Assembly (NCBI RefSeq): GCF_000499845.2 | Contig: NC_023750.2 | Location: 11,845,285 to 11,909,284 of the forward strand | Direction of reading: 5' to 3' | DNA: 64,000 nucleotides | Source: Phaseolus vulgaris | Taxonomy: Eukaryota > Streptophyta > Magnoliopsida > Fabales > Fabaceae | In this document: one piece after another, positions 54,686 to 64,000 of the stretch | How the letters are laid out: each line of letters opens with the position of its first letter | How positions within the stretch are numbered: position 1 is the first letter of the stretch | The notes under the pieces: generated by a model | Databases searched by the model: none | What the model saw: the letters and a program-made list of their open reading frames with translations, nothing else | Told to the model about the DNA's origin: nothing | Made by a program: the position numbers and the translations under genes

Positions 54686-56138
54686 CTAATCTTCAGAAGG
54701 CACGATCTTCCCATCCACCACTTCATTACATATTGATACCATGGAGAGGTCGAGCTCGGGGTACTGGCAGGCGACTTGCTCCAGGGCGGCGTCGAACCCA
54801 GCGGCGAGGACTTGGGCGGAGCTTAGTTCGAGCTCTTCGTTTTGTTGTTTGAGCCCCTCGGTTTGCTGTTCCAGCTCGTCAGCTCGTTTCTTCAGTTCTT
54901 CAGTTTTCCCACGAGCTTGAACGAGGTCTTCAACAACCTTTTTGCTTTCCTCCCGCGCCTGGGCCAACTCTGCAACAGTTCTTTTGTTTTCCTCTCTAGC
55001 TTCGGCGAGCTCAGCCACGACGTCATCCCTCTCCTTTTCGACCTTTCCAAGGAGAACCTCCCGATCAACCGACCTTTTTTCAAGGTTCTCTACCTTGGCT
55101 GCATCCGCTTTTATTGATGCCTCCAAGTCAGCCACCTTGAGCCGGTAGGGAACCAGCTTACTCTCCAGCTCGATCTTCTCTTGAGCTAGGAGGTGCAGTT
55201 TCTGGCGTAGATCGGAGGCCTCCTTGCGTGCAACCCTCAGCTCGGCACTCATGGCGTCCTCCACCCTTGAGTGGTCGATCTCCGCCATCATCAGGTTGCA
55301 AGACAGCTTCTCCGCCTCGATTCTTATTAGGCGATTCTCCTCTTGGAGTGTGGAGATATCGTCCTGAAGTTTATTGTTGGAACTCTCCACAGCTTTTGTT
55401 ATGATTGAGGGGAGGTCCTCTGCCATCATTTTGAGTTTAGCTGTGAAGGGCCCCCAGATTTCTTTGACCACGGGGGGAAGGCTTGCAACTGCTGTTGGTG
55501 GAGGTGTTGAAGGAGCCTGGTGCTGACTCTCACCACCACCCTCTTGAATTGGTTGATGAGGTTGGGCTTCCTGGCGTGGTGGTGATGTGGGGGACTCGGT
55601 TATGAGTATTGGTGAGTTGTGAGCGCCTTCATCCCCACCTGGTGCAGCTTCAGCGATTGAGGCAGTTGAAGGAGGACCCTCTCCAGCAGATACGAATGGC
55701 GTGGAGGCGCTCGGAGGGTTCTCCATGAAGTTGGGCTCGTTGCCTTCAACCGCAGGAAGTGCAGCTGCCAAGGGTATTGCTTGGACTGGCGGTGTTGGAG
55801 CTGGGGGAGAGGGCGGTGTTGGTGTTGGGAGAGCAGGTGGTGAAGAAGGTGCCACCCTTCTCCTTTTGGTAATGAGGCCGTCCTCAGTCGCCTCATCATC
55901 CTCATCCTCGTCTTCTTGAACCACTTGAGGAGTTTTCCTCTTTGGTTTCTTTAAGACAAGCTTCTTTCGTTGAGGGGCGAGCAGTGCCTCTGGAGGAGCT
56001 GGGCCTTGAGGGGCGATCTGCCCGGGGCAGCGGCGATCTCCACCACCGAGTTTGGCACGGTTTGAGAACCCGACGCCAATTTGTGGGTTCGGGCGAGCGC
56101 CCTCAGTTCAGCCAATTTGCCTTTGCCCAACATGAGAT
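54686..56138 (-). CDS. Antisense gene, exon 3: linker and long coiled coil (frameshifted)
   Basis: The exon begins after an acceptor at 56139 (GCAG/ATCTCATG). In the frame set by exon 2 it reads DLMLGKGKLAELRALAR and would stop at 55951-55953. The larger part (55924-54686, 412 codons) is one frame over, so a one-base change near 56020-56030 breaks it. That part has an acidic stretch (EDEDEDDEATED), a basic patch (KRRRV, a possible nuclear signal), a Pro/Ser-rich linker and a coiled coil of about 200 residues (heptads in LQEENRLIRIEAEKL and ELEQQTEGLKQQNEELE). A conserved-looking end, PELDLSMVSICNEVVDGKI, follows. Function is unknown. Confidence 0.75.
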
Positions 56139-56328
56139 CTGCACAGTGCAAAAATATACAAGTGAGCGCGAAGGCAAAAGTAAAATATACGAGTACGGGT
56201 GCGAATGATACAAACAAATGGTGCAGGAAATAAAAACCAAGTCTAGTGCGCAACAAGCAGGACGCCCAATAATAGATAACAGAAATGCAGCACAAGACGG
56301 AAACCTAAATGTCGAGGTAAGCGCTAAC
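56139..56328 (-). other. Antisense gene, predicted intron 2 (190 nt)
   Basis: Donor CACATAG/GTTAGC and acceptor TGTGCAG/ATCTCATG on the minus strand. Splicing joins exon 2 (phase 1) in frame to DLMLGKGKLAEL. In the copy at 38715-41165 the same position has ACATCG/GTACTT and AG/ATAGCATG. Confidence 0.7.
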
Positions 56329-57271
56329 CTATGTGAGCTTCGAGTTGGCCCTCGAGGAACTCGAAGGAGATTATTGCGGAGGTGGGAAAGGTGATGTTAG
56401 CGGCTGCTACGCTTTTCCAGAAGAGGCATAGGTCCTTGTCCAACTCGCCCATGTTGTCAGGACTTCTTGGCCTTCTGAAGCTTTCTTTGGAGTCCTTACT
56501 TCCCTTGTTTACCCAGTACAAGGGAAAGCCATAGAGTAGCGAAGGGTCTTGATCATTTTGGCGCACTTGGACGAACTTTCCCTTCCAATCTTTGTAAGAT
56601 TGCTGGAAGATAGAGAGGATCGATCTCCCAGCAATTCCGTTTAAGCTCACCCAGGGGCGGTCTCCAGGGATCTTAGCCTCGAACAAGAAAAGGAAGACGT
56701 CTACCGAGGCCGGTAGTCCCAAGTGCGCGCACATGATTTGAAATGCCCGCACGAATGCCCAGCTGTTGGGATGGAGCTGGGCAGCAGCGATGTTGAGCTC
56801 TGTTAATAGTTCCCGTTCAAAACGGGTGAAGGGAAGCCTCAGTTTCACCTTCTTGAAGAGAGTAGTGTAAACGAAGCAGAACAACTCGCCGTTGTTCCCC
56901 TTGTCATCCGCGCAGATTGGCACGTCGGGAGGGCAAGGCAACACCGTTAGTTTGTCGTCATGCTCCTTGTGGAACGAGAGGTTGGGTTCGTCCCCTTTCT
57001 TCAACCGTAGCACCGCCAACGCAGAGTTTACTGAAGAGGTCTCCTTCAGTAAAGTTGGGGTGGCCCACGGGTAGAGTTTCTTGTAGTCTGGTGTGGGAAT
57101 GGAGGCTCCTCCGGCGACTGGTGGAGTTGCCTGAGCGAGGTTGGGACGAGAGGTTGCAGGCCTCTCAGCCTGGGAAGAAGGAGCACCAGATGCTCGTGGT
57201 AGGTTATGCGCTTGGGATGGAGGGTTTCGTGATGAAGGAGGAGGATTCGCGGTGGTTTTTGTATGAGCCAT
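56329..57271 (-). CDS. Antisense gene, exon 2: putative gypsy-type transposon domain
   Basis: Start chosen at 57271 (MAHTKTTANPPPSSRN), eight bases after a predicted splice acceptor; an upstream in-frame ATG at 57442 would fall in the intron. After a Pro/Ser-rich N-terminus (1-75) comes YKKLYPWATPTLL, then a globular part with LPFTRFERELLTELNIAAAQ, LHPNSWAFVRAFQIMCAHLG, VFLFLFEAKI and WVSLNGIAGRSILSIFQQSY. These fit my memory of the Pfam 'putative gypsy type transposon' family; the assignment needs a search. It opposes the element's pol, downstream of it. Decayed relatives are at 39250-39974 and 63385-64000. The 943-nt exon is open throughout. Confidence 0.8.
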
Positions 57272-57279
57272 CGCGGGAA

Positions 57280-57523
57280 CTGCAAAGGAAAAAGAAAAAA
57301 AAAGGATGAACAAGGGTTGTAAAGATCGACTCGATTGTGGACGCAGAATGAAGAACGAACGAACGAGAGTTCGTTGTGATGAATGTAATGGAAGACGAAG
57401 CCCTAAGTTACGAGAAGGAAGAAGAAGAGGAAAACAACCCATAGCGTATGCACCAGATAGATAATGGATGATGCGAATCGGTTAAAATGCAGCAAGTATC
57501 AACAGAAGAAGTAAAAGAGGTAC
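57280..57523 (-). other. Antisense gene, predicted 5' UTR intron (244 nt)
   Basis: Donor TCGAAAG/GTACCT and acceptor CCTTTGCAG/TTCCCGCGATGG after a long pyrimidine tract. The corresponding intron in the old element (39015-39239) has almost the same donor context. Confidence 0.65.
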
Positions 57524-57860
57524 CTTTCGATGATCAGATGAGCGTTGAAGGGAGTTGGAGATTGAGGGAGCTGATAAGCGCTATGGGTTTGCAGAGAAAA
57601 CTCAGAACGTTTTGAGAAGGCAGAAAGATGATGAAACAGTAAAAATGAAAGGGTTTAAGGGTTTTTCAAATGTTTTTGGAAGCGCAAACGACAGCTAAAG
57701 ATGACCGTTGATGAAGCCACGTGTCGAGCGATTGGAAAAAGGTGTTTGGTGGAGCATCAGAAAAGCAGAGGGTATGGGCGTTTGAAATTCTGTGCCAGCG
57801 CCACGCAGATCGGCAGTGACGTGACCTCTTAGTCTTTTCGCTGGACAAGTCTTCGCTTAA
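57524..57860 (-). promoter_or_regulatory. Probable promoter and 5' UTR region of the antisense gene
   Basis: This 340-bp stretch lies between the polypurine tract and the first predicted donor. It includes CACGTGGCTTCATCAACGGT, which has a partial match (CACATGGCattCTCATCAACGGT) upstream of the copy at 38820. No convincing TATA box was seen, so the start site is unknown. Confidence 0.4.
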
Positions 57861-57874
57861 GACTGGGGGGCTTG
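57861..57874 (+). promoter_or_regulatory. Polypurine tract of the large element
   Basis: GACTGGGGGGCTTG directly before the 3' LTR start TGTACC. Confidence 0.8.
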
Positions 57875-58804
57875 TGTACCGCCTAGGTGGTCGGAAGTGA
57901 TGACGTGGCAGCAAGCTATTATATAGGCGTGTTGAACGGGGCACCTGGCTGGCAGAAGGGAAGGAAGTCGGGGGGCTCGTGTAGTCGCCAGTTATTAAGT
58001 TGGCGTGCTCCGATCTCTAGCATACCTAAACCGGCGGTCACCAGGTTTGAGATGAAGTCGCCGGATGCGAACCCAGACGACCAAGTGATTAGAGATCGCC
58101 GAAAGAAGGACATCGCCGAAGGATCAGGGAAGCTTGTTCCAGGCTTTCGAAGTAGAGGATGAAGTCGTCAGATAGTCATTCCCTAGCTAGCTAGAGGTTG
58201 AGGTCGAGGAACAGCTTACCCGAGCATGCACGATGAAGTAAGTGAAGTAGATCATGATGGCGGCCAGTGAGACCACAGGGAAGGTGTGTATGAAGACACC
58301 CGTACTCGCCACGCAGAAGAGATCACGCTCCAAGACAGTTATGCGCTGAGTTGCTTCCTGCGTAAGTAACTTAGCCGAAGGCCTGAAGAGTAAGAGGTGA
58401 CGCCCAAGTCAAGGATGCTCCAGATGGTGACATGTGTACAGCTGGATGCGAGCCACGTGTCCAGATGTGTAACTGTCAGGAGAGAGAAAGTGCACAGGTA
58501 TATAAGAGATTCTAACGAACTTCTGAGGTACGCGCGTTTTAGAATACTTCTTTTACGCTTGCGAGAACTTGAGTACGCTGAGAGAGAATTTTGCACGGTT
58601 CCTGAAGTTCTTAGTTTTCTCTTAGTATTTTGGTGGTTCAGTCGCTGACTTGGGCGTCGGAGCGTGATCGGCCGCAGCGGCGCCGTTCTGTCTTTTGCAG
58701 GTTCTTGAGGTGAATCAAGACGAAGGACGGAAGCTAACACGACGCAAAGTCGATCCAGATTTGACGAGGCAAGGCTCTTGCGTCCTCGTCAATAGGCAGG
58801 ATCA
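57875..58804 (+). repeat. 3' LTR of the large Tat-type element
   Basis: 930 bp, TGTACCGCC…CAGGATCA, about 98% identical to the 5' LTR by eye. A 4-bp insertion (CAAGACAGTTATG against CAAGTTATG) is the only indel noticed. Confidence 0.96.
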
Positions 58805-58809
58805 GTAAT

Positions 58810-61800
58810 GTAATTACATATCTGAAAAATTATGTTTGATTGTAATTCACCATTAATTAGTATCTTTTGTTAATATTGAAAAACAGCTGAATTCCCACAT
58901 CTTAATTCTAAAGTTTGCATACCTGCATACTACTGTGGATAATTAAGTTTATATTCCTACTATATTTCTTATATTTTTTCTTACACTCTCTTAGTTAAAT
59001 ATAAAGTACTGCAAAAAAGATTGTTGGTTAACTCTGTCTCATAAGATTTTATATTTTATATTTTATTTTATTCTCGATTATAAGTTTTAGTTTTTGTTTA
59101 TATTAATTTTATAACAATATAAAGAGATTATATCATTTTTAGTTATGCAAAGACTATTATTTATATAATTATTAAGAGTGTATTTATAATTGCAAAATGT
59201 GAAAAAAATTTGAATGATAACAATTGTGACATATATAATAATTTAAAGAAAAATTATATAACTAATCCTAATTAATTTATTTTACATTCAACTTTTTTTA
59301 ATTTTTAAAAGTTTAATGTGGTATAAGCATTCAAAATCTTAACAATGAAAGATGGAAAATATATAAGAAAAGAAAAAAAAAATCCTAAAATTAGTTAATA
59401 GTTTTACAATTTTAATATATTTTTTAAAGCAATTATTATAAAATTAAGCACTTTTAATTTGTAACAATTTATTATTTAATCTAAGTATATTTTAATTTTA
59501 GTTTTATTTATATTTTAACATCTTCTGTCTGCCACTTAAAATTAATATATAAACATTGTTTATCTTATTATTAACTAACTTAGTTTTTTTTTACTGTAAT
59601 TTTATTAAAAAATAGTATTAAAATAGTATATAACCTTATTTACAAAATAAATTATTTAGATATTTTAAAATAATGAAAAATTATTTGATTATTTATTTTT
59701 AAGTAAATAAATAAATTATATTTTATTTACATCAAGAAATTTTTTTATAAATTTGATACTATTCAAATAAAATTTTGTTTTTCTTAAAAAAATAATTGTA
59801 AATACAGTTTTTTTTATTAAAATTTCAAGTAAATCCAATATGTTTAAAGGAATCTTTCGCATATCTTTTCATATCTTTATTATATTAAAAATTATATAAC
59901 TTTAATATTTTATTTTTATAATTTAATTGTTTTATGTTTTCGCATTTTTATTATAATAAAGTATATATAACTTTAATATATTATTTTTATAATTTAATTG
60001 TTTTATGTTTTCGTATTTTTATTATATTAAAGTATATATAACTTTAATATATGTTATTTATACCTCTATAGCTATAAAGGGATAACCTTTTTAACTGACA
60101 TTTTATTTTATTTCAATTTTATCCTTATATTTTTATTTTATTTTATTATTTTACAAATATATGACGGGATATATTTTTGTGAGCAATTTTAATTTTATAC
60201 CTTAAAGAGACTAAGAGAACAGATAAAACTATTTTTAAATTTAAAATTAAACATTGCAAAGTGAGACTTGCTCAGGAGCATGACACAATGACATATTTTT
60301 CCATTCATATTCATTTTTATCCCCATCAAACTTCTTTTTCGTTTTCAGAAGTTGTAGTATCATTCTAGAACCACGAAATCAACCATTAAGTATTGTTTTC
60401 AGTTATAAAATAGAAGATGGATATACAAGGTGTGAATTTACATTTTTTTAATTTATTTATGCATGTATTTGGCTTTGTATGATGACAATAAAAAAATTAT
60501 TAAAGAAAATACCAAACACAAAAAATCATAGAGTTTTATTTATTGAATAGAAAATTGAAAGAAAAAAAACATAGATAAAAGTGCATTGATGAGAATAATA
60601 ACATTTTTTATTTGAATTTTAATATTAAATATATATATATATATATATATAAATAATAAAAATAAAAAATTCGAATACACCGGCGCAAGAGTGCTTGTGT
60701 GTCCACTAATATTAATAATATTTAATAATATTAATAATATTTAATAATATTAATATTAATAATATTAAATATAATAATATTATTAATTTTTATTTTATTA
60801 ATTATATTAATATTGATAATTATACTAATAAATATAATAATAATTATAATATCACGAAAACTTACTTGTGTAATGGTTAAACTCTACCAAAATATTCATT
60901 AGGAAGAAAACTTCGTACTTATTAATCAAATAACAAATCTTCCTTTTTCTTTATACAAAATTGCATTTACATGTTGCTTGCTAAAACTATTGAATTAATG
61001 AATAAATAGTTGTTTTCGATACTTGGAAACATTTAAATTATGAGAAATATTTTGTTATTTTGTCTATACGCGCGCACGGGTTTGAGAAAATTCTCCACAC
61101 TCTCATCAAAGTGTTGACTCGGTCATTGGTTTGATTTAAGGAACAAGAAAATCGCTCAATAAATGAAAATAATGTTGAAAATAATATGCACAAGAATCTT
61201 AAATAAATAAATGAGTTACGTCATGCTATTTGTTCATAATTAATGTTTTTACTGAACCGTAATTCAATTTATGCTGATATATTGAAGTGTTCATACTTAA
61301 TATATGGTCATACTTCAAACACATGTACCTACTTTTATTGTTTTTCACCAAATATTTCTAAACTAAACTTTGTAGAGTTGAACTGGAAAAGTAAACTTCT
61401 GGAAGATGTTTCTTTTTTATTTGAAAATAATAGCTAAGACCTAAGAGACCATTTTTTTTACAAATAAATATATAGTTATAATAACTAGTCATGGCTAAAT
61501 TGCGTTGGCACATCATAAAATTTCAATCATGAACATTCCACATCATCATATAAAGAGAAGAACGTCCAAACTTAACACTTTGTTAATTCAATAATTGAAA
61601 AATCAACTTCAAAGAGAATGCTAATTACTATAAATTTCATTCATGATGATGACCATTGCACAGATAGTTGGTCACACACGGTATGGAAAACATTAAAAAA
61701 AATATGGAGTAAGAAAAAGCTGATCATAAAAATATCTCCATAGAAGAGTCAAATACTCTTTTTCCACACATGTAATGAAATTTCATAGGAAGAAAAGGTG

Positions 61801-62293
61801 ACAGATACTAACAAGTTAATGAGAAAAAAAAATTCAGAATACCTACTTTTATATAATTATGAGTTTTTAGTATATAAAATTGAAGTAATTAATTATTTAA
61901 ACGATTACGTTAATGACTATAACCCATTGTAAAATTCCTAATTCATCTACCATTTCCACTCAATAATATTATAATTCATTATTTAATTATTTTTTTCTCA
62001 AATTCTTATGTTGTCTCTTTCTATATTTATCTATATCTTATTTTTATATTTTTTAGAATGAATGGTTGGATTCTTAATTATTTAAATTTAGTATATTGGA
62101 TTCTCAAATAACATAATAACACTATTATTATCAAATTGCTTAATTTAACACTAGTGTATACACAGTATTAAATATTGTCTATAAAAATGCGGTGATATTT
62201 TTTAAATTAAAACAAAAGTATAGACGAGATTCCTCATAAATTGTTGTATATTTCAATTACTAGACTAAAAGACAACAATTTTTTATTGGAACC
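58810..62293. other. AT-rich intergenic DNA with simple repeats
   Basis: Contains a repeated AAAGTATATATAACTTTAATAT segment near 59955-60050, a Helitron-like start at about 60062, an (AT)n run at about 60625-60650 and AATATTAATAATATT repeats at 60701-60840. No gene is supported; the frame at 61243-61437 has no recognisable motifs. Confidence 0.55.
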
Positions 62294-62898
62294 TGTTATT
62301 GTCGGTTGACCTCGGACAGATTAGGTGGGCAAACTCCTCTTTTGATTTGTCTCTAATTGGTGCTTAAAGGTGTCGCTTCACTGGGACAAATGGAGCTCTA
62401 CCTGTTGATCACACTCCGACAATCAAGTCAGTGAGAGCATACAAAATAAATATTCAGTTTCAGTCTTAAGTATTCAGAAACAACATACCTTTATTAGGGG
62501 TTTCATGTCCCTTTTATAGATACCCCTTCAACTATTTTTCCAATCATAGGAAGATTTCAACAGGGAGAATATAATCTTAACAAAAAACATATAATCATAA
62601 CAGAAAAACACATTGCTTATGTACATCTTTATTTTTAGGTGCTTAACAATAATAAAACATTTTGTTCACATGCACCTTTATTCTCGGGTGCTAACTACTT
62701 TATTCTCAACAGTTTTTATTTAATATTTAATATGTGTATATATTATAACCAATTTGAATATTCCTTCTATTTAATTATATTTTTCGAGTTGTCTACCAGC
62801 ATCTGGGTCAAGCTCATGGCTCACCCTTTGGGCCCATACTGGCTCAAAAACCGAGCTGACTTAAACGCTTGAACCGAGACAAACTCCTGGTCAATACA
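62294..62898 (-). repeat. 3' LTR of the right-hand Tat-type element
   Basis: Starts TGTTATTGTCGGTTGACC and ends TCAATACA on the plus strand, 605 bp. It is related to the LTRs at 33250 and 44301. Confidence 0.75.
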
Positions 62899-62908
62899 CA
62901 AGGCCCCC
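62899..62908 (-). promoter_or_regulatory. Polypurine tract
   Basis: The minus strand reads GGGGGCCTTG just before the LTR start TGTATT, matching the GGGGGGCTTG form in the large element. Confidence 0.6.
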
Positions 62909-63384
62909 AAGCTCAAACCGAGCTTGGCTAGGCGAAGATTCTTTCCACCGATGGCAACTAACGTTACGCCTTCGCAAAGGGTAGGTGAGGCGCGATTATC
63001 GAAACGTCTCCTGATGAGACATCCCACCACACTAAATCTGAGACATCCATGTGGCATCAACAGCCAGGAAGCACTGGCGCTTCATCTCCTTCAAACAATT
63101 AAAACCCATTTCTTCCTCACTTACTCGTTACACAATCTCTCTTTCCTCTTGAACGCTCGTGCTCTCAAAAACCTCTCTTACACAAAAACCTCTTTCGCAC
63201 TTCTTCTCCTCCATCTTCATACAATGTATTTTCCTCCTCCAATCTATATTTCCAAGTATTTATTCATCTTGCCGATTACTTTGCCTGAACTGTGATTTAT
63301 TGTCAATTTGTCTTCTTTGTTTGGCCTGAATTGTGTTTGTATCTTGTTTGGTGTTTATGCTTTTGTTCTATCTTTTTCTGCAAT

Positions 63385-64000
63385 GGACTACGCTTCAATG
63401 TATCCTGTGCCAAGAAAGAGCTTCTAAAAGAGGTTTCTTATTACACCACCCATTTACGTCTTAGAGATTTAAGAGAAAACGGGTGTAGCATGAGTAAAAG
63501 ACACGAAGGTAATGTAAAAACCGTAGAGTGTAGGGAGGGTGAGCCCATCTGTTGTGACGAGTCATCGGACCCTGGTGGTCCATTTTGTTTCTTTTATGTC
63601 ACGTTTTTCAAAAAGGTTCTTTTGCGTCTCCCTTTATCTATTTTTGAAAAAGAGCAACTGAGCTCAATGTTTCCCCTACCCAGCTACACCCTAATAGCTG
63701 GGCATTTATTCGTGTTTTTATCATTTTGTGCTCACAGCTCGAAATCTCCCCGTTTGTTGAAGTTTTTCTCTACTTCAAGGCTAAACACACGAGCATTAAG
63801 TTGTGGCTATCTTTGAACGGTGCCCCTGGAAGAGCTTTGTTCACCCTCTTCCAATCTTCATATAAACTTTAAAGGAAAATTTGTTAAAGTCTAAGCTTCA
63901 ACAGGAGATCAACCCTTCTAGATGGATTTCCCATTTACTGGACCCCCGAGCCTAAATTTCAGAGAGCCCGATGCCTGGAAGATCTGTCGCCAAAAGACCA
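63385..64000 (+). pseudogene. Antisense gene remnant of the right-hand element
   Basis: Begins at an ATG in GCAATGGACTACGCTTC; the reading MDYASMYP matches MDYKALYP of the copy at 39250. Further pieces in shifting frames match the shared domain, including CDESSDPGGPFCFFYVTFFK and LRLPLSIFEKEQL (63292-63816 frame) and later GFPIYW-like and FQRAR-like pieces. Several stops occur. It runs off the window before the predicted second intron. Confirms that the gene is a stable part of this element group rather than a one-off capture. Confidence 0.75.

Larger units (their letters stand above)
46278..58804 (+). mobile_element. Large Tat-type Ty3/gypsy retrotransposon, target duplication GTAAT
   Basis: 12.5 kb: 5' LTR, tRNA-Lys type primer site, gag-protease, RT with two RNase H domains, integrase, two minisatellite blocks, an antisense gene, polypurine tract and 3' LTR. 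GTAAT lies at 46273-46277 and 58805-58809. The LTRs differ by about 18 substitutions and one 4-bp indel over 926 bp by eye, so the insertion is young, yet the coding region holds several frame breaks (near 49371, 49562, 51734, 52259, 52735 and 53013). It is complete in structure but probably unable to make a full pol. Confidence 0.96.
62294..64000 (-). mobile_element. 3' end of a Tat-type element, continuing beyond the window
   Basis: On the minus strand this is the end of an element: antisense gene remnant (plus strand, 63385 onward), polypurine tract (62899-62908) and 3' LTR (62898-62294). It has the same order as in the other two Tat-type elements with this gene. Gag and pol should lie to the right of the window. 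Confidence 0.75.

Noticed and set aside
57272..57442. N-terminal extension of the antisense exon 2 frame starting MGCFPLLL
   Set aside because: A good splice acceptor (CCTTTGCAG) lies at 57280, and the upstream part falls in the predicted 5' UTR intron; the ATG at 57271 fits better.
61060..61095. GC-rich CGCGCGCACGGG stretch as another Helitron end
   Set aside because: No CTRR follows at the expected distance, so only the hairpin-like part resembles a Helitron terminus.

Overview
The window is plant nuclear DNA: AT-rich, gene-poor, and built mostly of LTR retrotransposons at several stages of decay. The primer-binding sites match plant cytosolic tRNA 3' ends, the one host gene is a plant dirigent protein, and several non-coding repeat modules look like ones I associate with papilionoid legumes (bean, cowpea or soybean relatives). 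The legume placement is inference from memory and was not searched. The setting resembles pericentromeric or otherwise heterochromatic DNA.

Layout. 1-3772: part of a non-coding, minus-strand LTR element with a tRNA-Asp type primer site. 3773-6157: a microsatellite, a chromovirus-like reverse transcriptase scrap, and the 5' end of a minus-strand Tat-type element. 6158-11925: AT-rich DNA with a dispersed repeat and two solo LTRs, each with a clear 5-bp target duplication. 11926-17216: a minus-strand Ty3/gypsy element with gag, protease, RT and RNase H but no integrase. 17217-20707: AT-rich DNA with a possible Helitron end and a third solo LTR. 20708-24338: a small plus-strand deletion derivative carrying gag, the tail of pol and a long minisatellite. 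25836-26405: the only convincing host gene (dirigent, minus strand). 28123-30700: an old LTR with another repeat inside it. 31870-33249: a dead hAT transposase. 33250-45078: an old minus-strand Tat-type element broken by a younger gypsy element (34084-38709) and a solo LTR (40056-41135). 46278-58804: a large, young plus-strand Tat-type element with matching target duplications, gag-protease, RT, two RNase H domains, integrase, two minisatellite blocks and an antisense gene. 62294-64000: the 3' end of a further minus-strand Tat-type element that runs off the window.

The most interesting shared feature is an antisense gene lying between pol and the 3' LTR of the Tat-type elements. It encodes a domain like the Pfam family 'putative gypsy type transposon' followed by a long coiled coil. 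It appears three times (54686-57524 minus, 38715-41165 plus, about 63385-64000 plus), and in two copies the same two introns can be placed at corresponding positions. Extra and antisense ORFs are known in plant Ty3/gypsy elements, but the intron structure here deserves a check.

Target duplications were found for eight insertions, so the order of events can be read: old Tat-type and del-like LTR elements first, then younger insertions into them, with internal deletions removing parts of pol in at least four elements. No rRNA genes, tRNA genes or CRISPR arrays were seen.
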